A stretch of DNA of 64,000 nt, taken from Pseudomonas sp. GD03944. GTDB taxonomy: Bacteria; Pseudomonadota; Gammaproteobacteria; Pseudomonadales; Pseudomonadaceae. The stretch is from assembly GCF_029839275.1 (NCBI RefSeq), contig NZ_JAOCAH010000007.1, forward strand, positions 124,001 to 188,000, read 5' to 3'. The notes under the pieces are model-generated. The model saw only the letters and a program-made list of their open reading frames with translations. It did not search any database and was not told the origin of the DNA. Position numbers and translations under genes: made by a program. The first letter of the stretch is position 1, and every line of letters begins with the position of its first letter. Shown here in pieces: positions 9,412-17,264 of this stretch.

Positions 9412-12021
9412 TTAAGCGAACTCACAGACCACCGCCCCGTCACCGTCCAGGGTGGCGTGTGCACGTTGCAGGGTTTCGCCACTGGCCATGGCGTCGAGCA
9501 GGCGGTCGACCACCAGCGGTTGCAGGTGCTGGTCGATCAGGTGGTCGATCAGGCGTGCGCCGCTGTCGCTGTGGGTGCAGCGCTCGGCCAGGTTATCCAC
9601 CAGGGCGTCGCAGTGGCTGAAGCCGAGCTGGCGGCGCGCGAGGCGCTCGCCAAAGCGGGCCAGCTTGACGCCCACCAGTTCGCGCAGCACGTCGCCGTCC
9701 ACCGGGTAGTAGGGCACCACGCGCATGCGGCCGAGCAGCGCCGGTTTGAAATGCTGGGTCAGGTACGGGCGGATGGCCAGTTCCAGGTCGTCGGCAGCCG
9801 GGCGCTGGCCCTCGGCGCAGAGGCTGGCGATACGGTCGCTGGCCAGGTTGCTGGTCATCAGGATGAGGGTGTTGCGGAAGTTGATCTCGCGCCCTTCGCC
9901 GTCGTTGGCCACGCCCTTGTCGAAGATCTGGTAGAACACGTTCATCACGTCCGGGTCGGCTTTTTCGACCTCGTCCAGCAGAATCACCGAGTAGGGCTTC
10001 TGCCGCACCGCTTCGGTGAGCATGCCGCCTTCGCCGTAACCGACATAGCCAGGCGGTGCGCCGATCAGGCGCGAAACGGTGTGCTTCTCCTGGAATTCGG
10101 ACATGTTGATGGTGGTCAGGAAACGCTCGCCGCCGTACAGCAGGTCGGCCAGGGCCAGGGCGGTTTCGGTCTTGCCGACGCCGCTGGGGCCAACCAGCAG
10201 GAACACGCCGACCGGGGCGTCGGGTTTGTTGAGGCCGGCGGCGGTGGCGCGCATGGCCTTGTTCAGGGCCTGGACCGCCTGCTCCTGGCCACGTACCCGC
10301 TGACGCAGGTCGGCGGCGAAGGTGGTGACCTTGGTGTTGTGCTCGCGGGCCAGCTGCGACAGCGGGACGCCGGTCCAGTGGCTGATCACTTCGGCGACCA
10401 GGCGCGGGCAGACTTCATGGCTGACCAGGCGCTCGCTGGCCTGGGCGGCGGCCAGCTCGGACTGGGCGGTACGCAGCTCGACTTCCAGCTCGGCCAGGCT
10501 CTTTTGCGGTTCGTCGGTGGCTTCGTTGTCGTCCTGTTCGGTACCCAGGCGGGCGGCGGCGCATTGCTTGCGCAGTTCCAGCAGGCGTTCGGCCAGCTCG
10601 CGCTGGATGGCCCAGCGGGTTTCCACCTGTTCCAGCTCGGCACGGGCCGCCATCAGGCGTTTTTCCAGGGTGTCCAGGGACTCGGTATCGATCGCCAGGC
10701 CGGCGTCCAGATCGCGGCGCAGGGCTTCGCGCTGGCGCTCGCCTTCGGCAATCTCACCGCGCAGGCGCTCCAGGGCTTCCGGTGCAGCGGCCAGGCTGAT
10801 GCGCACGCGGGCGCAGGCGGTGTCGAGCACGTCCACCGCCTTGTCGGGCAGTTGGCGGCCGGCCAGGTAGCGGGCGGACAGCTCGGCAGCGGCCACCACG
10901 GCGTCGTCGCGCAGGTAGATGCCGTGGCTCTTCTCATACACCGGCGCCAGGCCGCGCAGGATGGTCACGGCCTCGTCGACGCTCGGCTCGTGCAGCTGTA
11001 CCGGCTGGAAGCGACGGGCCAGGGCCGGGTCCTTCTCGAAGTACTTCTTGTACTCGCTCCAGGTGGTGGCGGCGATAGTGCGCAGTTCGCCGCGCGCCAG
11101 GGCCGGCTTGAGCAGGTTGGCCGCGTCGCCGCTGCCGGCCTGGCCACCGGCACCGATCAGGGTGTGGGCTTCGTCGATGAACAGGATGATCGGCTTGGGC
11201 GAGCTTTTCACTTCGTCGATCACGCCCTGCAGGCGGCGCTCGAACTCGCCCTTGACGCTGGCACCGGCCTGCAGCAGGCCGAGGTCCAGGCACAGCAGCT
11301 CGACGCCCTTAAGCACTTGCGGCACTTCGCCGGTGGCGATGCGCAGGGCCAGGCCTTCGACGATGGCGGTCTTGCCCACGCCGGCTTCGCCGACCACGAT
11401 CGGGTTGTTCTTGCGGCGACGGGCGAGGATGTCGATCATCTGGCGGATCGCGCCGTCACGGCACAGCACCGGGTCCAGCTTGCCGTCACGGGCCTGCTGG
11501 GTGAAGTTGTGGGTGAAGCGGGCCAGGTTGGATTCGCCGCCGGCGGCCGGCTTGCCGGCACCCTGCTGCGGTTGCTGGCTGAGGGCGAACTCGCGCAGGC
11601 GTTCGGCGTTGAGTTTGCCCAGCAGCGCCTGGTAGTGACTACCGGCGTAACGCATCGGGTTGCGCAGGAGGGCGAGGATCAGCGCCGCCTGGTCGACCTG
11701 GCTCTGGCCGAGTTCGAGGCTGGCGACCAGCAAGGCATCCTGCAGCCACTGCACCAGCTCGGTGGAGAACACCGGGTTGCGCGATTCGCTGTGCTCGCTG
11801 CGCGGTTGCAGGGCTTGGGCCAGCTCGCCGGCATCCAGTTCGGCATCCAGCAGGGCGCGGGCCAGCAGGCTTTCCGGGCGCTCCAGCAGGCCGAGCAGCA
11901 GGTCTTCCACCAGAATCTTGCTGCCGCCACGTACCACGCAGCGCTCCGCGGCGGCTTCCAGATCGCGCTTACTCTCGGCGTCCAGGGCTTGAACCAGTTG
12001 TTGCAGGTCGACGTTGATCAT
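9412..12021 (-). CDS. tssH: T6SS sheath-disassembly ATPase ClpV (TssH)
   Basis: ClpV is a hexameric AAA+ unfoldase that recycles contracted TssBC sheaths. The 869-residue product starts MINVDLQQLV and has the N domain, a first AAA+ domain with Walker A GEAGVGKTAIVEG (about 205-217), a coiled middle region and a second AAA+ domain with Walker A GPSGVGKTE (about 605-615). Walker B is ILFIDEAHTL in the first and VILLDEVEK in the second. An in-frame extension runs up to 12156, but it is encoded by the repeat element upstream and lacks family similarity, so I reject it. The upstream neighbour tssG is separated by that repeat. Confidence 0.97.
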   Translation of the reverse strand: MINVDLQQLVQALDAESKRDLEAAAERCVVRGGSKILVEDLLLGLLERPESLLARALLDAELDAGELAQALQPRSEHSESRNPVFSTELVQWLQDALLVASLELGQSQVDQAALILALLRNPMRYAGSHYQALLGKLNAERLREFALSQQPQQGAGKPAAGGESNLARFTHNFTQQARDGKLDPVLCRDGAIRQMIDILARRRKNNPIVVGEAGVGKTAIVEGLALRIATGEVPQVLKGVELLCLDLGLLQAGASVKGEFERRLQGVIDEVKSSPKPIILFIDEAHTLIGAGGQAGSGDAANLLKPALARGELRTIAATTWSEYKKYFEKDPALARRFQPVQLHEPSVDEAVTILRGLAPVYEKSHGIYLRDDAVVAAAELSARYLAGRQLPDKAVDVLDTACARVRISLAAAPEALERLRGEIAEGERQREALRRDLDAGLAIDTESLDTLEKRLMAARAELEQVETRWAIQRELAERLLELRKQCAAARLGTEQDDNEATDEPQKSLAELEVELRTAQSELAAAQASERLVSHEVCPRLVAEVISHWTGVPLSQLAREHNTKVTTFAADLRQRVRGQEQAVQALNKAMRATAAGLNKPDAPVGVFLLVGPSGVGKTETALALADLLYGGERFLTTINMSEFQEKHTVSRLIGAPPGYVGYGEGGMLTEAVRQKPYSVILLDEVEKADPDVMNVFYQIFDKGVANDGEGREINFRNTLILMTSNLASDRIASLCAEGQRPAADDLELAIRPYLTQHFKPALLGRMRVVPYYPVDGDVLRELVGVKLARFGERLARRQLGFSHCDALVDNLAERCTHSDSGARLIDHLIDQHLQPLVVDRLLDAMASGETLQRAHATLDGDGAVVCEFA

Positions 12022-12041
12022 TTCATCTGTCCTTAATGATG

Positions 12042-12305
12042 GGGCGAGCACCACGGCTAATGGCGAGCCGCGTTGCTTTTGTGATTGCGCCAGGCAAGGC
12101 GCGGGACGCAGGCGATGGCACTCCCTCGGCAAGTCCCGTAACGCGGCATGGCGCAATCACAGAAGCAACCCGTAGGGGCGCGCCCAGAACGCCGCAATCC
12201 AGCGTTATTCGTCGTTCATTTGGAGTCACCAAACCTCACTCCTCATGCCTTGGCTTGCGACGTTCTGGACTGCGCCGCGGCCGCCATTAGCCGTGGTGCT
12301 CGCCC
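12042..12305. repeat. Repeat element of about 264 bp with nested inverted repeats, inserted at the tssG 3' end
   Basis: The outer arms 12042-12065 and 12282-12305 are perfect 24-bp inverted repeats (GGGCGAGCACCACGGCTAAT...). An inner pair at 12072-12092 and 12149-12169 matches at 20 of 21 positions (GTTGCTTTTGTGATTGCGCC...). A shorter pair, CGGGAC/GTCCCG, lies inside that, and CCAGAACG/CGTTCTGG near 12184/12260 forms another. The unit separates tssG from clpV and supplies the last 25 codons and the stop of tssG. It encodes no transposase. It resembles a non-autonomous, MITE-like or structural intergenic repeat; other genomic copies would be needed to prove mobility. Confidence 0.75.
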
Positions 12306-13302
12306 TCGAGCCGAGCGTCACCAGGCCGTCCGCGTTCTCGCGGCCGAGCCAGGTGGTCCAGCCCAGCAGGCAGGGGTTGTTTTCGCCAATGCGCAGCTCG
12401 CGGATTTCGTCCTGACGCAGTTCCAGGCGGATGTCGTAGTCCAGCGGGTCGCGCAGGGTGAAGCGCACCAGCGCGCAGAGCGGTTGGTAGCCGGTGCCGA
12501 TCGGCAGGAATTCATGGAAGCGCGTCCAGTCCAGCTGGTGCACATGAATGCGGAACTTGCCGCCGCGGTCGCGCACCCGCTCACCCAGCACGGTGTCTTC
12601 ACCAAGCAGGCTGTTGGCCAGGCCGAGGCGGTTGCGCTGCTCTTCCAGCACCGTCACCTGGCGTTCCAGGCACTGCTCGATGTACAGCTCGGCGTGCTTG
12701 AAGTAGTAACGCAGCACGGACTCGATCAGCGCGGCGGAGTGGGCGCGCAGGCTGAGCAGGCCGAGGTAGGGCAACAGGCGCTTCCAATTCAGTTCCTGGG
12801 CCTGGCGGATCTGTTCGCTGCCCAGGCCGATCAGGGCGAACAGCTGCGCCGAGAACGGGTCGATGGCCCCGCTCTCGAAGCGCGCCCGATACCGGTACTT
12901 GCGCCAGATCGGTAGCAGGAGGCGCTGCAGGCGGTTGTTGAACAGGTCGAGGAACACGCGGGTGGGGTTGCCGTCTTCGCTGTCGCCCAGCGCCTGCTCG
13001 CTGTAGAAGGCGGGCAGCGGCGAACCGCCGCCGAACAGGCCGACCAGGTTGATGCGCATGCGCGCACGCAGTTCGCCGTTCTCCTCGAAGAACTGCACGC
13101 GATCGATGTCGCTGCCGGGAAAACCCAGGCTCGGGTTGGCCTGGAATTCCAGCTGTTCGTACAGGCGCTCCTCATCCAGATGAGGATGAGCGGCCTGCAA
13201 GCGCTCCAGCACCAGCTGCACAGCCTGGAACAGGCTGTATTCGCGGATGCCCCGGCTCAGCCGGTTCAGAGCAGGGGCTGTTGCCCCATGCGTGGCGTCC
13301 AT
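12226..13302 (-). CDS. tssG: T6SS baseplate wedge protein TssG, with a repeat-encoded C-terminal tail
   Basis: TssG forms the baseplate wedge with TssF and TssE. The product starts MDATHGATAPALNRLSRG and has the family core (IREYSLFQAVQLVLERL, LQRLLLPIWRKYRYRARF). The conserved end of the family is around CLLGWTTWLG. After that, residues up to about 333 look ordinary, but the last 25 residues (ASTTANGGRGAVQ...GMRSEVW) are encoded by the left part of the inverted-repeat element at 12042-12305. The insertion therefore seems to have removed the original stop and added a foreign tail. The core domain is intact, so the protein is probably functional. The 5' end overlaps tssF by 37 bp. Confidence 0.93.
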   Translation of the reverse strand: MDATHGATAPALNRLSRGIREYSLFQAVQLVLERLQAAHPHLDEERLYEQLEFQANPSLGFPGSDIDRVQFFEENGELRARMRINLVGLFGGGSPLPAFYSEQALGDSEDGNPTRVFLDLFNNRLQRLLLPIWRKYRYRARFESGAIDPFSAQLFALIGLGSEQIRQAQELNWKRLLPYLGLLSLRAHSAALIESVLRYYFKHAELYIEQCLERQVTVLEEQRNRLGLANSLLGEDTVLGERVRDRGGKFRIHVHQLDWTRFHEFLPIGTGYQPLCALVRFTLRDPLDYDIRLELRQDEIRELRIGENNPCLLGWTTWLGRENADGLVTLGSRASTTANGGRGAVQNVASQGMRSEVW

Positions 13303-15056
13303 TGATACAGCTCTCCCTGTGTGCTCCGTACGTACAGCTCGTGATACGAGTTCAAGCTGGCGTAGAGGGCGAAAAATTCATTGAGTACCGACGCGAAGAG
13401 AAACAGGTCCCCTTCGCCCAGATAGCCATCGGGGTTCATCGTCAGTTCGGTGCGCACACCGCGCACCGGCAGGCCGCGGTGCAGGCGGTCGACGTGGCGA
13501 TGACCGATGCTCTTGAGGCCGCCGAGCAGGCGTTTGCTGACGCGCTCGGCGTGCTGGTCGTAGTAGCGCGGCAGGTCGTAGGTCTCGAGGATCACCTTGA
13601 GCGCCTCGACGTTGGCCAGCGACAGGTAGTTCAGCGACATGTTGGAAATCAGCTTCCACAGGAAGTCGCGGTGCAGCGGCGGCGCGTAGCACGGGGTTAC
13701 GGCGCTGATGTTGCGGAAGCTGAGGAAGTCCGGGGTGTCTTCGCTGGGCAGGCAGATGTCGCCCAGGCTCAGCTGGCGCGGCAGGTTCTGGTTGGTGCAG
13801 GTCAGCTCGATGGACAGCGTTTCGTGCTGGTCGAGGTTGCGCAGGCCGAAGCTGAGCCAGGTTTCCAGGCCGTCGCCGAGCATCGACGGCTGCTGGCGCA
13901 CGCTGTAGTGCGGGCGCGCCACCGGCACGTCGAAGCTGGGGTCGTGCTCGAAGGATTCGAACGGTACGTACTCTTCGTAGCCCATGCCGCCTGGCTTCCA
14001 GCCAGTCACGCGGTCTACCGAGAACACCCCGCAGTGCTGGGCATCGAATTCGGCTGGCAGCAGCAGGTACTGGTCCTGTTTGCCGTCCAGGCGAATCGGG
14101 ATGGCGTCGTGCTGGAACAGGTTGACCACCGGGGTGCAGTACAGGCGCACGTTTTCCAGGGTCGGGCGGATGCGCTGGGTACCGGCCTTCTGGATGTCGA
14201 AGCGCAGCTCCAGGCCACGGGCCTGCTTGAGCAGGTCTTCCGGCAGGGCGGAAATGGCTTCCAGGCCGAGCAGGTCGACGAACAGGAATTTGTCCTGGAA
14301 GGCGAAGTATTCCTGCAGGTAGCGGTAGCCGCGGAAAGTGTTCAGCGGGTAGGGGATCAGCGCCTCGTCTTCGGCGAAGCCCACCGGCTGGACTTTCTTG
14401 GCGTCGAGCTGCAGCGCGGCGACGGCCTGGCCGTAGTTGTCCTGCAGGGGCTTGCCGGCATCGTCCAGCAGCACCAGCTGGATGCCGCCGAGGTTGCGCA
14501 ACAGCGCCAGGTACAGCATCTGGCTGATGTAGCGTTCGCCGGCCAGGTGCAGGCGCAGGGTCTTCAGGCCGATTTCGCCGAGGTGACCGTCGGTGCTCAT
14601 CGCCAGGCGCAGGCTGAGCAGCGCGCCGTCGCCCTTGACCGAGTAATCCAGGGCGTTCAGCGCCAGGGGCAGCACTTCGGTGGGGAAGCAGGTGCGGAAG
14701 CGGCAGGTAACGCCTTCGATGGCTTTGGCTTCCACCGGCGTACCGCGCTTGACCGGCAGCGCCGGGCCGGGGCGGCTCAGCGGGTCGAACTGCAGCATGC
14801 TGAATGCCGGCAGTGGCCGCATGTAGTTCGGCCACAGCAGATGCATCAACGAATGGGTCAGCTCCGGCAGCTCGTCATCAAGCTTCTGCCGCAGGCGGCC
14901 GGTGAGAAAGGCGAAGCCTTCCAGCAGACGCTCCACATCCGGATCGCGACCGGCCTGACCGAGGAACGGTGCCAGCACCGGACTGCGGTCGGCGAAACGC
15001 TTGCCGAGCTGACGCAGGGCGGTGAGTTCGCTCTGGTAGTAATGGTTAAACGACAT
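13266..15056 (-). CDS. tssF: T6SS baseplate protein TssF
   Basis: The major wedge protein of the T6SS baseplate. The product is 596 residues, normal for the family, and begins MSFNHYYQSELTALRQLGKR with the typical TssF N-terminus, followed by LLEGFAFLTGRLRQKLDDE and LMHLLWPNYMRP. The C-terminus ends within the start region of tssG, an overlap of 37 bp that suggests coupled translation. Upstream lies the AT-richer effector cassette rather than tssE, its usual neighbour, with 27 bp between the lipoprotein stop and the tssF start. Confidence 0.96.
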   Translation of the reverse strand: MSFNHYYQSELTALRQLGKRFADRSPVLAPFLGQAGRDPDVERLLEGFAFLTGRLRQKLDDELPELTHSLMHLLWPNYMRPLPAFSMLQFDPLSRPGPALPVKRGTPVEAKAIEGVTCRFRTCFPTEVLPLALNALDYSVKGDGALLSLRLAMSTDGHLGEIGLKTLRLHLAGERYISQMLYLALLRNLGGIQLVLLDDAGKPLQDNYGQAVAALQLDAKKVQPVGFAEDEALIPYPLNTFRGYRYLQEYFAFQDKFLFVDLLGLEAISALPEDLLKQARGLELRFDIQKAGTQRIRPTLENVRLYCTPVVNLFQHDAIPIRLDGKQDQYLLLPAEFDAQHCGVFSVDRVTGWKPGGMGYEEYVPFESFEHDPSFDVPVARPHYSVRQQPSMLGDGLETWLSFGLRNLDQHETLSIELTCTNQNLPRQLSLGDICLPSEDTPDFLSFRNISAVTPCYAPPLHRDFLWKLISNMSLNYLSLANVEALKVILETYDLPRYYDQHAERVSKRLLGGLKSIGHRHVDRLHRGLPVRGVRTELTMNPDGYLGEGDLFLFASVLNEFFALYASLNSYHELYVRSTQGELYQWTPRMGQQPLL

Positions 15057-15083
15057 AGGGTTTGCTCATCCTTGGGCGTAGCG

Positions 15084-15527
15084 TTAAGGACACAAGGTGG
15101 TGTCGTGGATCGTCCATGTGGCTATGGCATTGCCTCGTTTTTCGGCAGAAGATCGGCTCAACTGTGTAAGGAAGTGTTCCTTGTCGAGTGAAATCGATTT
15201 GTCGTGCGCCTTGATTTCCAGGCGGTAGTCATTTAGGAGACTGGCGTCCAACGTGCTACCGAAGTTGATATGCGAAAGCACTTCGAGGGGCTCGCCTGCG
15301 GCTGCAGTCTGAGTTGCCGCGAAGGGCAGTTTGCCGTTGGAGTATTTGTGGGCCGAAACTTCGACTGGATAGCTGCAGGCGTTTTCAAAATTCGCGACGA
15401 ACACCTTTTTCGGTTGGGCGCTACAACCACTCACAGTGGGCAGGAAGAGCAGCAGTAGGCGCCAAGCAAATTCACGCAGACCGTAATGACGGATAGGCAT
15501 ATAGGCGATTTCGGCCGCAGTGTTCAT
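15084..15527 (-). CDS. Predicted periplasmic lipoprotein of the T6SS effector cassette (immunity or accessory candidate)
   Basis: A 147-residue protein with a hydrophobic signal (WRLLLLFLPTVSGC; lipobox VSGC about residues 32-35). The mature part is about 110 residues, beta-rich in appearance, with cysteines in ENACSYP and at the very end (TTLCP) that could form a disulphide. I do not recognise the family. The ATG at 15527 overlaps the stop of the upstream 4-TM gene in an ATGA junction, which argues for that start; ATG 15500 would give a more conventional signal peptide. Base composition is lower in GC than the tss genes. Its position suggests an immunity or accessory role for the adjacent effector candidate; this is inference. 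Confidence 0.7.
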   Translation of the reverse strand: MNTAAEIAYMPIRHYGLREFAWRLLLLFLPTVSGCSAQPKKVFVANFENACSYPVEVSAHKYSNGKLPFAATQTAAAGEPLEVLSHINFGSTLDASLLNDYRLEIKAHDKSISLDKEHFLTQLSRSSAEKRGNAIATWTIHDTTLCP

Positions 15528-15907
15528 ACCCGCCCCCGCTTTTCCATGGTGCGAACTACAACTGCAGAAGCCACGATGGCAATCGTGCTCAATACGCCTG
15601 TCAACGTAATATAGAAAATGGCCCTAAGTGGATGGGCAGGGAGTACCAGTAAGGCAATTGAAACTATGGCCGTCAGAACGATTAACGGTTTTAGCTTGTT
15701 CTTGGTCACGAAAGACAGCGTTAGATTGGCAATAACGAAAACGCCAATCGCAAACGTGGTAATGCCTCCCGCAGCGAAACCGCGGGACGAGAAATCACCA
15801 TAGAGCTTTTTATAAAGCGCCAGACCAACATCGTTGGCGATGGCGAATACGATGCAAAATCCGATGTGAATAATCAGGTTTATGGCCAGCACGGACGGAT
15901 ACTTCAT
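15524..15907 (-). CDS. Predicted four-helix inner-membrane protein of the T6SS effector cassette (immunity candidate)
   Basis: A 127-residue protein beginning MKYPSVLAIN, with about four transmembrane helices: residues 5-25, 48-70, 76-93 and 98-120. ATG 15907 overlaps the stop of the effector candidate (ATGA); an in-frame ATG further upstream (15922) lies inside that gene and is less likely. GC is low: 45% and 50% in two 60-base lines I counted (15661 and 15781), against 68% for one line of tssG (13021). Small polytopic membrane proteins directly after a T6SS effector gene are often immunity proteins against membrane- or periplasm-acting toxins. No specific family is recognised. Confidence 0.7.
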   Translation of the reverse strand: MKYPSVLAINLIIHIGFCIVFAIANDVGLALYKKLYGDFSSRGFAAGGITTFAIGVFVIANLTLSFVTKNKLKPLIVLTAIVSIALLVLPAHPLRAIFYITLTGVLSTIAIVASAVVVRTMEKRGRV

Positions 15908-16758
15908 TTGCCTTGTTTCCAAACGCCATAGGCGCTGACACTGTCGTTGGTAATCGATGCCTTCAAGCGTGCGTCGCTGGTCGGCGTGAACGTGGCTCTG
16001 GTCAGTTCGATTGACGTCAGGCCCCCAGGAGTGAACATTTGTCTCTCTTCCGTCGTCAGCCTGTGGTTGTCCGAAGCCCAGAGGGCGCCCCGCAAAACCA
16101 TATAATTATCGTATTCATTGGATGGATCACTGGATCCGAAAAGTGTGCCGTCCCCCCAGTTGATACCTGTCTGGACTGTTTCAGTAATGGCCCGGTCTTT
16201 GTTCTTGAAACGTTCGAATTTCAACTTGAATGTATCGACTGCAAACGGGATTTGCCCGATAGCGTCTGCCCAAAAGGGTTGCCCCTCGATCATTACCAAC
16301 AGGTAGCCGGCGCCACCGTCCTGGGCTTGTTTCCAGTCGCCTTGATTGCCGCTGTAAAAACTGATGGAAGGACGGTCGATCTTCGAAAAATCGATAATGT
16401 TCTGCCATGTGAAATGCTTGTAGGCGCTATAAGTATCTGTACTCGGTGCTGGCGAGTCTGGGTGGGTCCAGATTAATGCTCGGTAGTTGTCCGCCAACGG
16501 TTCAAACCACTGGATTCGTTCGGAATAAAGCTTGTCCGCGGTGATCACGCGAAAAGGCGGTTCGCCTGCGTTCGGCTTCACCGCGAACAACGGGGCACCG
16601 TTTTTTCTAGTAATCAGCCATGCCGAGGGCACATTCAGCGTAGGGTTGTTAGTGTCTGTGCTGGCCGTGCTTTCAGAGGTCTGCTTTAAGGCCGTGACAC
16701 CCTCTTTGGTTTCGAATGTATAGGGCTTGCCACCGAGCGTAATGATCGTCTCCATCAT
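15904..16758 (-). CDS. Unrecognised protein directly after PAAR: candidate T6SS effector
   Basis: A 284-residue protein with no signal peptide or membrane segment, starting ATG 16758 in a 4-bp overlap with the PAAR stop; a second ATG follows immediately (16755). It begins METIITLGGKPYTFETKEG and contains no motif I can tie to a known lipase, amidase, nuclease, NADase or ADP-ribosyltransferase family. Two aromatic-rich stretches stand out (YKHFTWQNIIDFS about residues 113-125; GINWGDGTLFGSSD about 199-212). Location between a PAAR protein and small membrane or lipoproteins is the classic place for a cargo effector. GC is lower than in the tss genes. Function is unknown. Confidence 0.65.
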   Translation of the reverse strand: MMETIITLGGKPYTFETKEGVTALKQTSESTASTDTNNPTLNVPSAWLITRKNGAPLFAVKPNAGEPPFRVITADKLYSERIQWFEPLADNYRALIWTHPDSPAPSTDTYSAYKHFTWQNIIDFSKIDRPSISFYSGNQGDWKQAQDGGAGYLLVMIEGQPFWADAIGQIPFAVDTFKLKFERFKNKDRAITETVQTGINWGDGTLFGSSDPSNEYDNYMVLRGALWASDNHRLTTEERQMFTPGGLTSIELTRATFTPTSDARLKASITNDSVSAYGVWKQGK

Positions 16759-17264
16759 GGCGCCCCGAAAACATAAATGGTGAGCGGCTCTGTGCGATCA
16801 CCTGTTGAAAGACTTGCGGTAACGCCGGAAGCGGATGTAGCACCGATTTTTTCTTTCCCGCTTTCAGACACGATGCGGTAGCTGAGATTTTGGACTGGGT
16901 CGCCGTCAGCAGTCGCAATTGTGAACGCTCGATCGAAATGCCCGGCAATGATGAGCGGTAGAGGGGCAACAAACGGCGCCCCGCCTCCACTCGCCCCAAT
17001 CAACACGGTGCCCGAGCCCGCCGTGACCGAGTTGCCATGGCTACCGACACTTCCCAGTACCGCAGCGGGCTGGCCGTTGATGAGGACGGTCGGAATCACC
17101 GCGCTGGCCATGGCGCCGCCGCAGCCGGATGGGTCGCCCATGCGCGCGGCCGGTAAACCGTCGAACAGGACGTTGGGTGAGCCGACGGCGATCGGGTTGG
17201 TGCCGTGCCCCGGGATCGGGCAGGACGTTGGGTCGCCGAGGCGGGCTGCGGGTTTACCGGACAT
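16755..17264 (-). CDS. PAAR-domain T6SS spike-tip protein with a C-terminal extension
   Basis: PAAR proteins cap the VgrG spike and carry effectors. The product starts MSGKPAARLGD (ATG 17264 with an AGGAG site 7 bp upstream; the longer frame to 17303 is inside tssE). Residues 1-95 are the PAAR domain with repeated GDP motifs (ARLGDPTSCP, ARMGDPSGCGG) and IPTVLINGQPAAVLGS. After a GASGGGAPF linker, about 70 residues form a beta-rich extension (FTIATADGDPVQNLSYRI...), resembling the transthyretin-like extensions seen on some PAAR proteins. It overlaps tssE by 11 bp and the effector candidate by 4 bp, so it probably loads that protein. Confidence 0.9.
   Translation of the reverse strand: MSGKPAARLGDPTSCPIPGHGTNPIAVGSPNVLFDGLPAARMGDPSGCGGAMASAVIPTVLINGQPAAVLGSVGSHGNSVTAGSGTVLIGASGGGAPFVAPLPLIIAGHFDRAFTIATADGDPVQNLSYRIVSESGKEKIGATSASGVTASLSTGDRTEPLTIYVFGAP

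Noticed and set aside
12021..12156. A longer ClpV start at 12156
   Set aside because: The extra residues lie in the repeat element and resemble no ClpV N-terminus; the ATG at 12021 gives the family start MINVDLQQLV.
12023..12232. A 69-residue minus-strand ORF in the tssG-clpV gap
   Set aside because: It is entirely inside the inverted-repeat element, has no ribosome site I can support and is likely a chance frame in the repeat.
15084..17264. A prophage or transposon as the origin of the effector cassette
   Set aside because: No integrase, transposase or terminal repeats are visible at its borders; only base composition suggests transfer.
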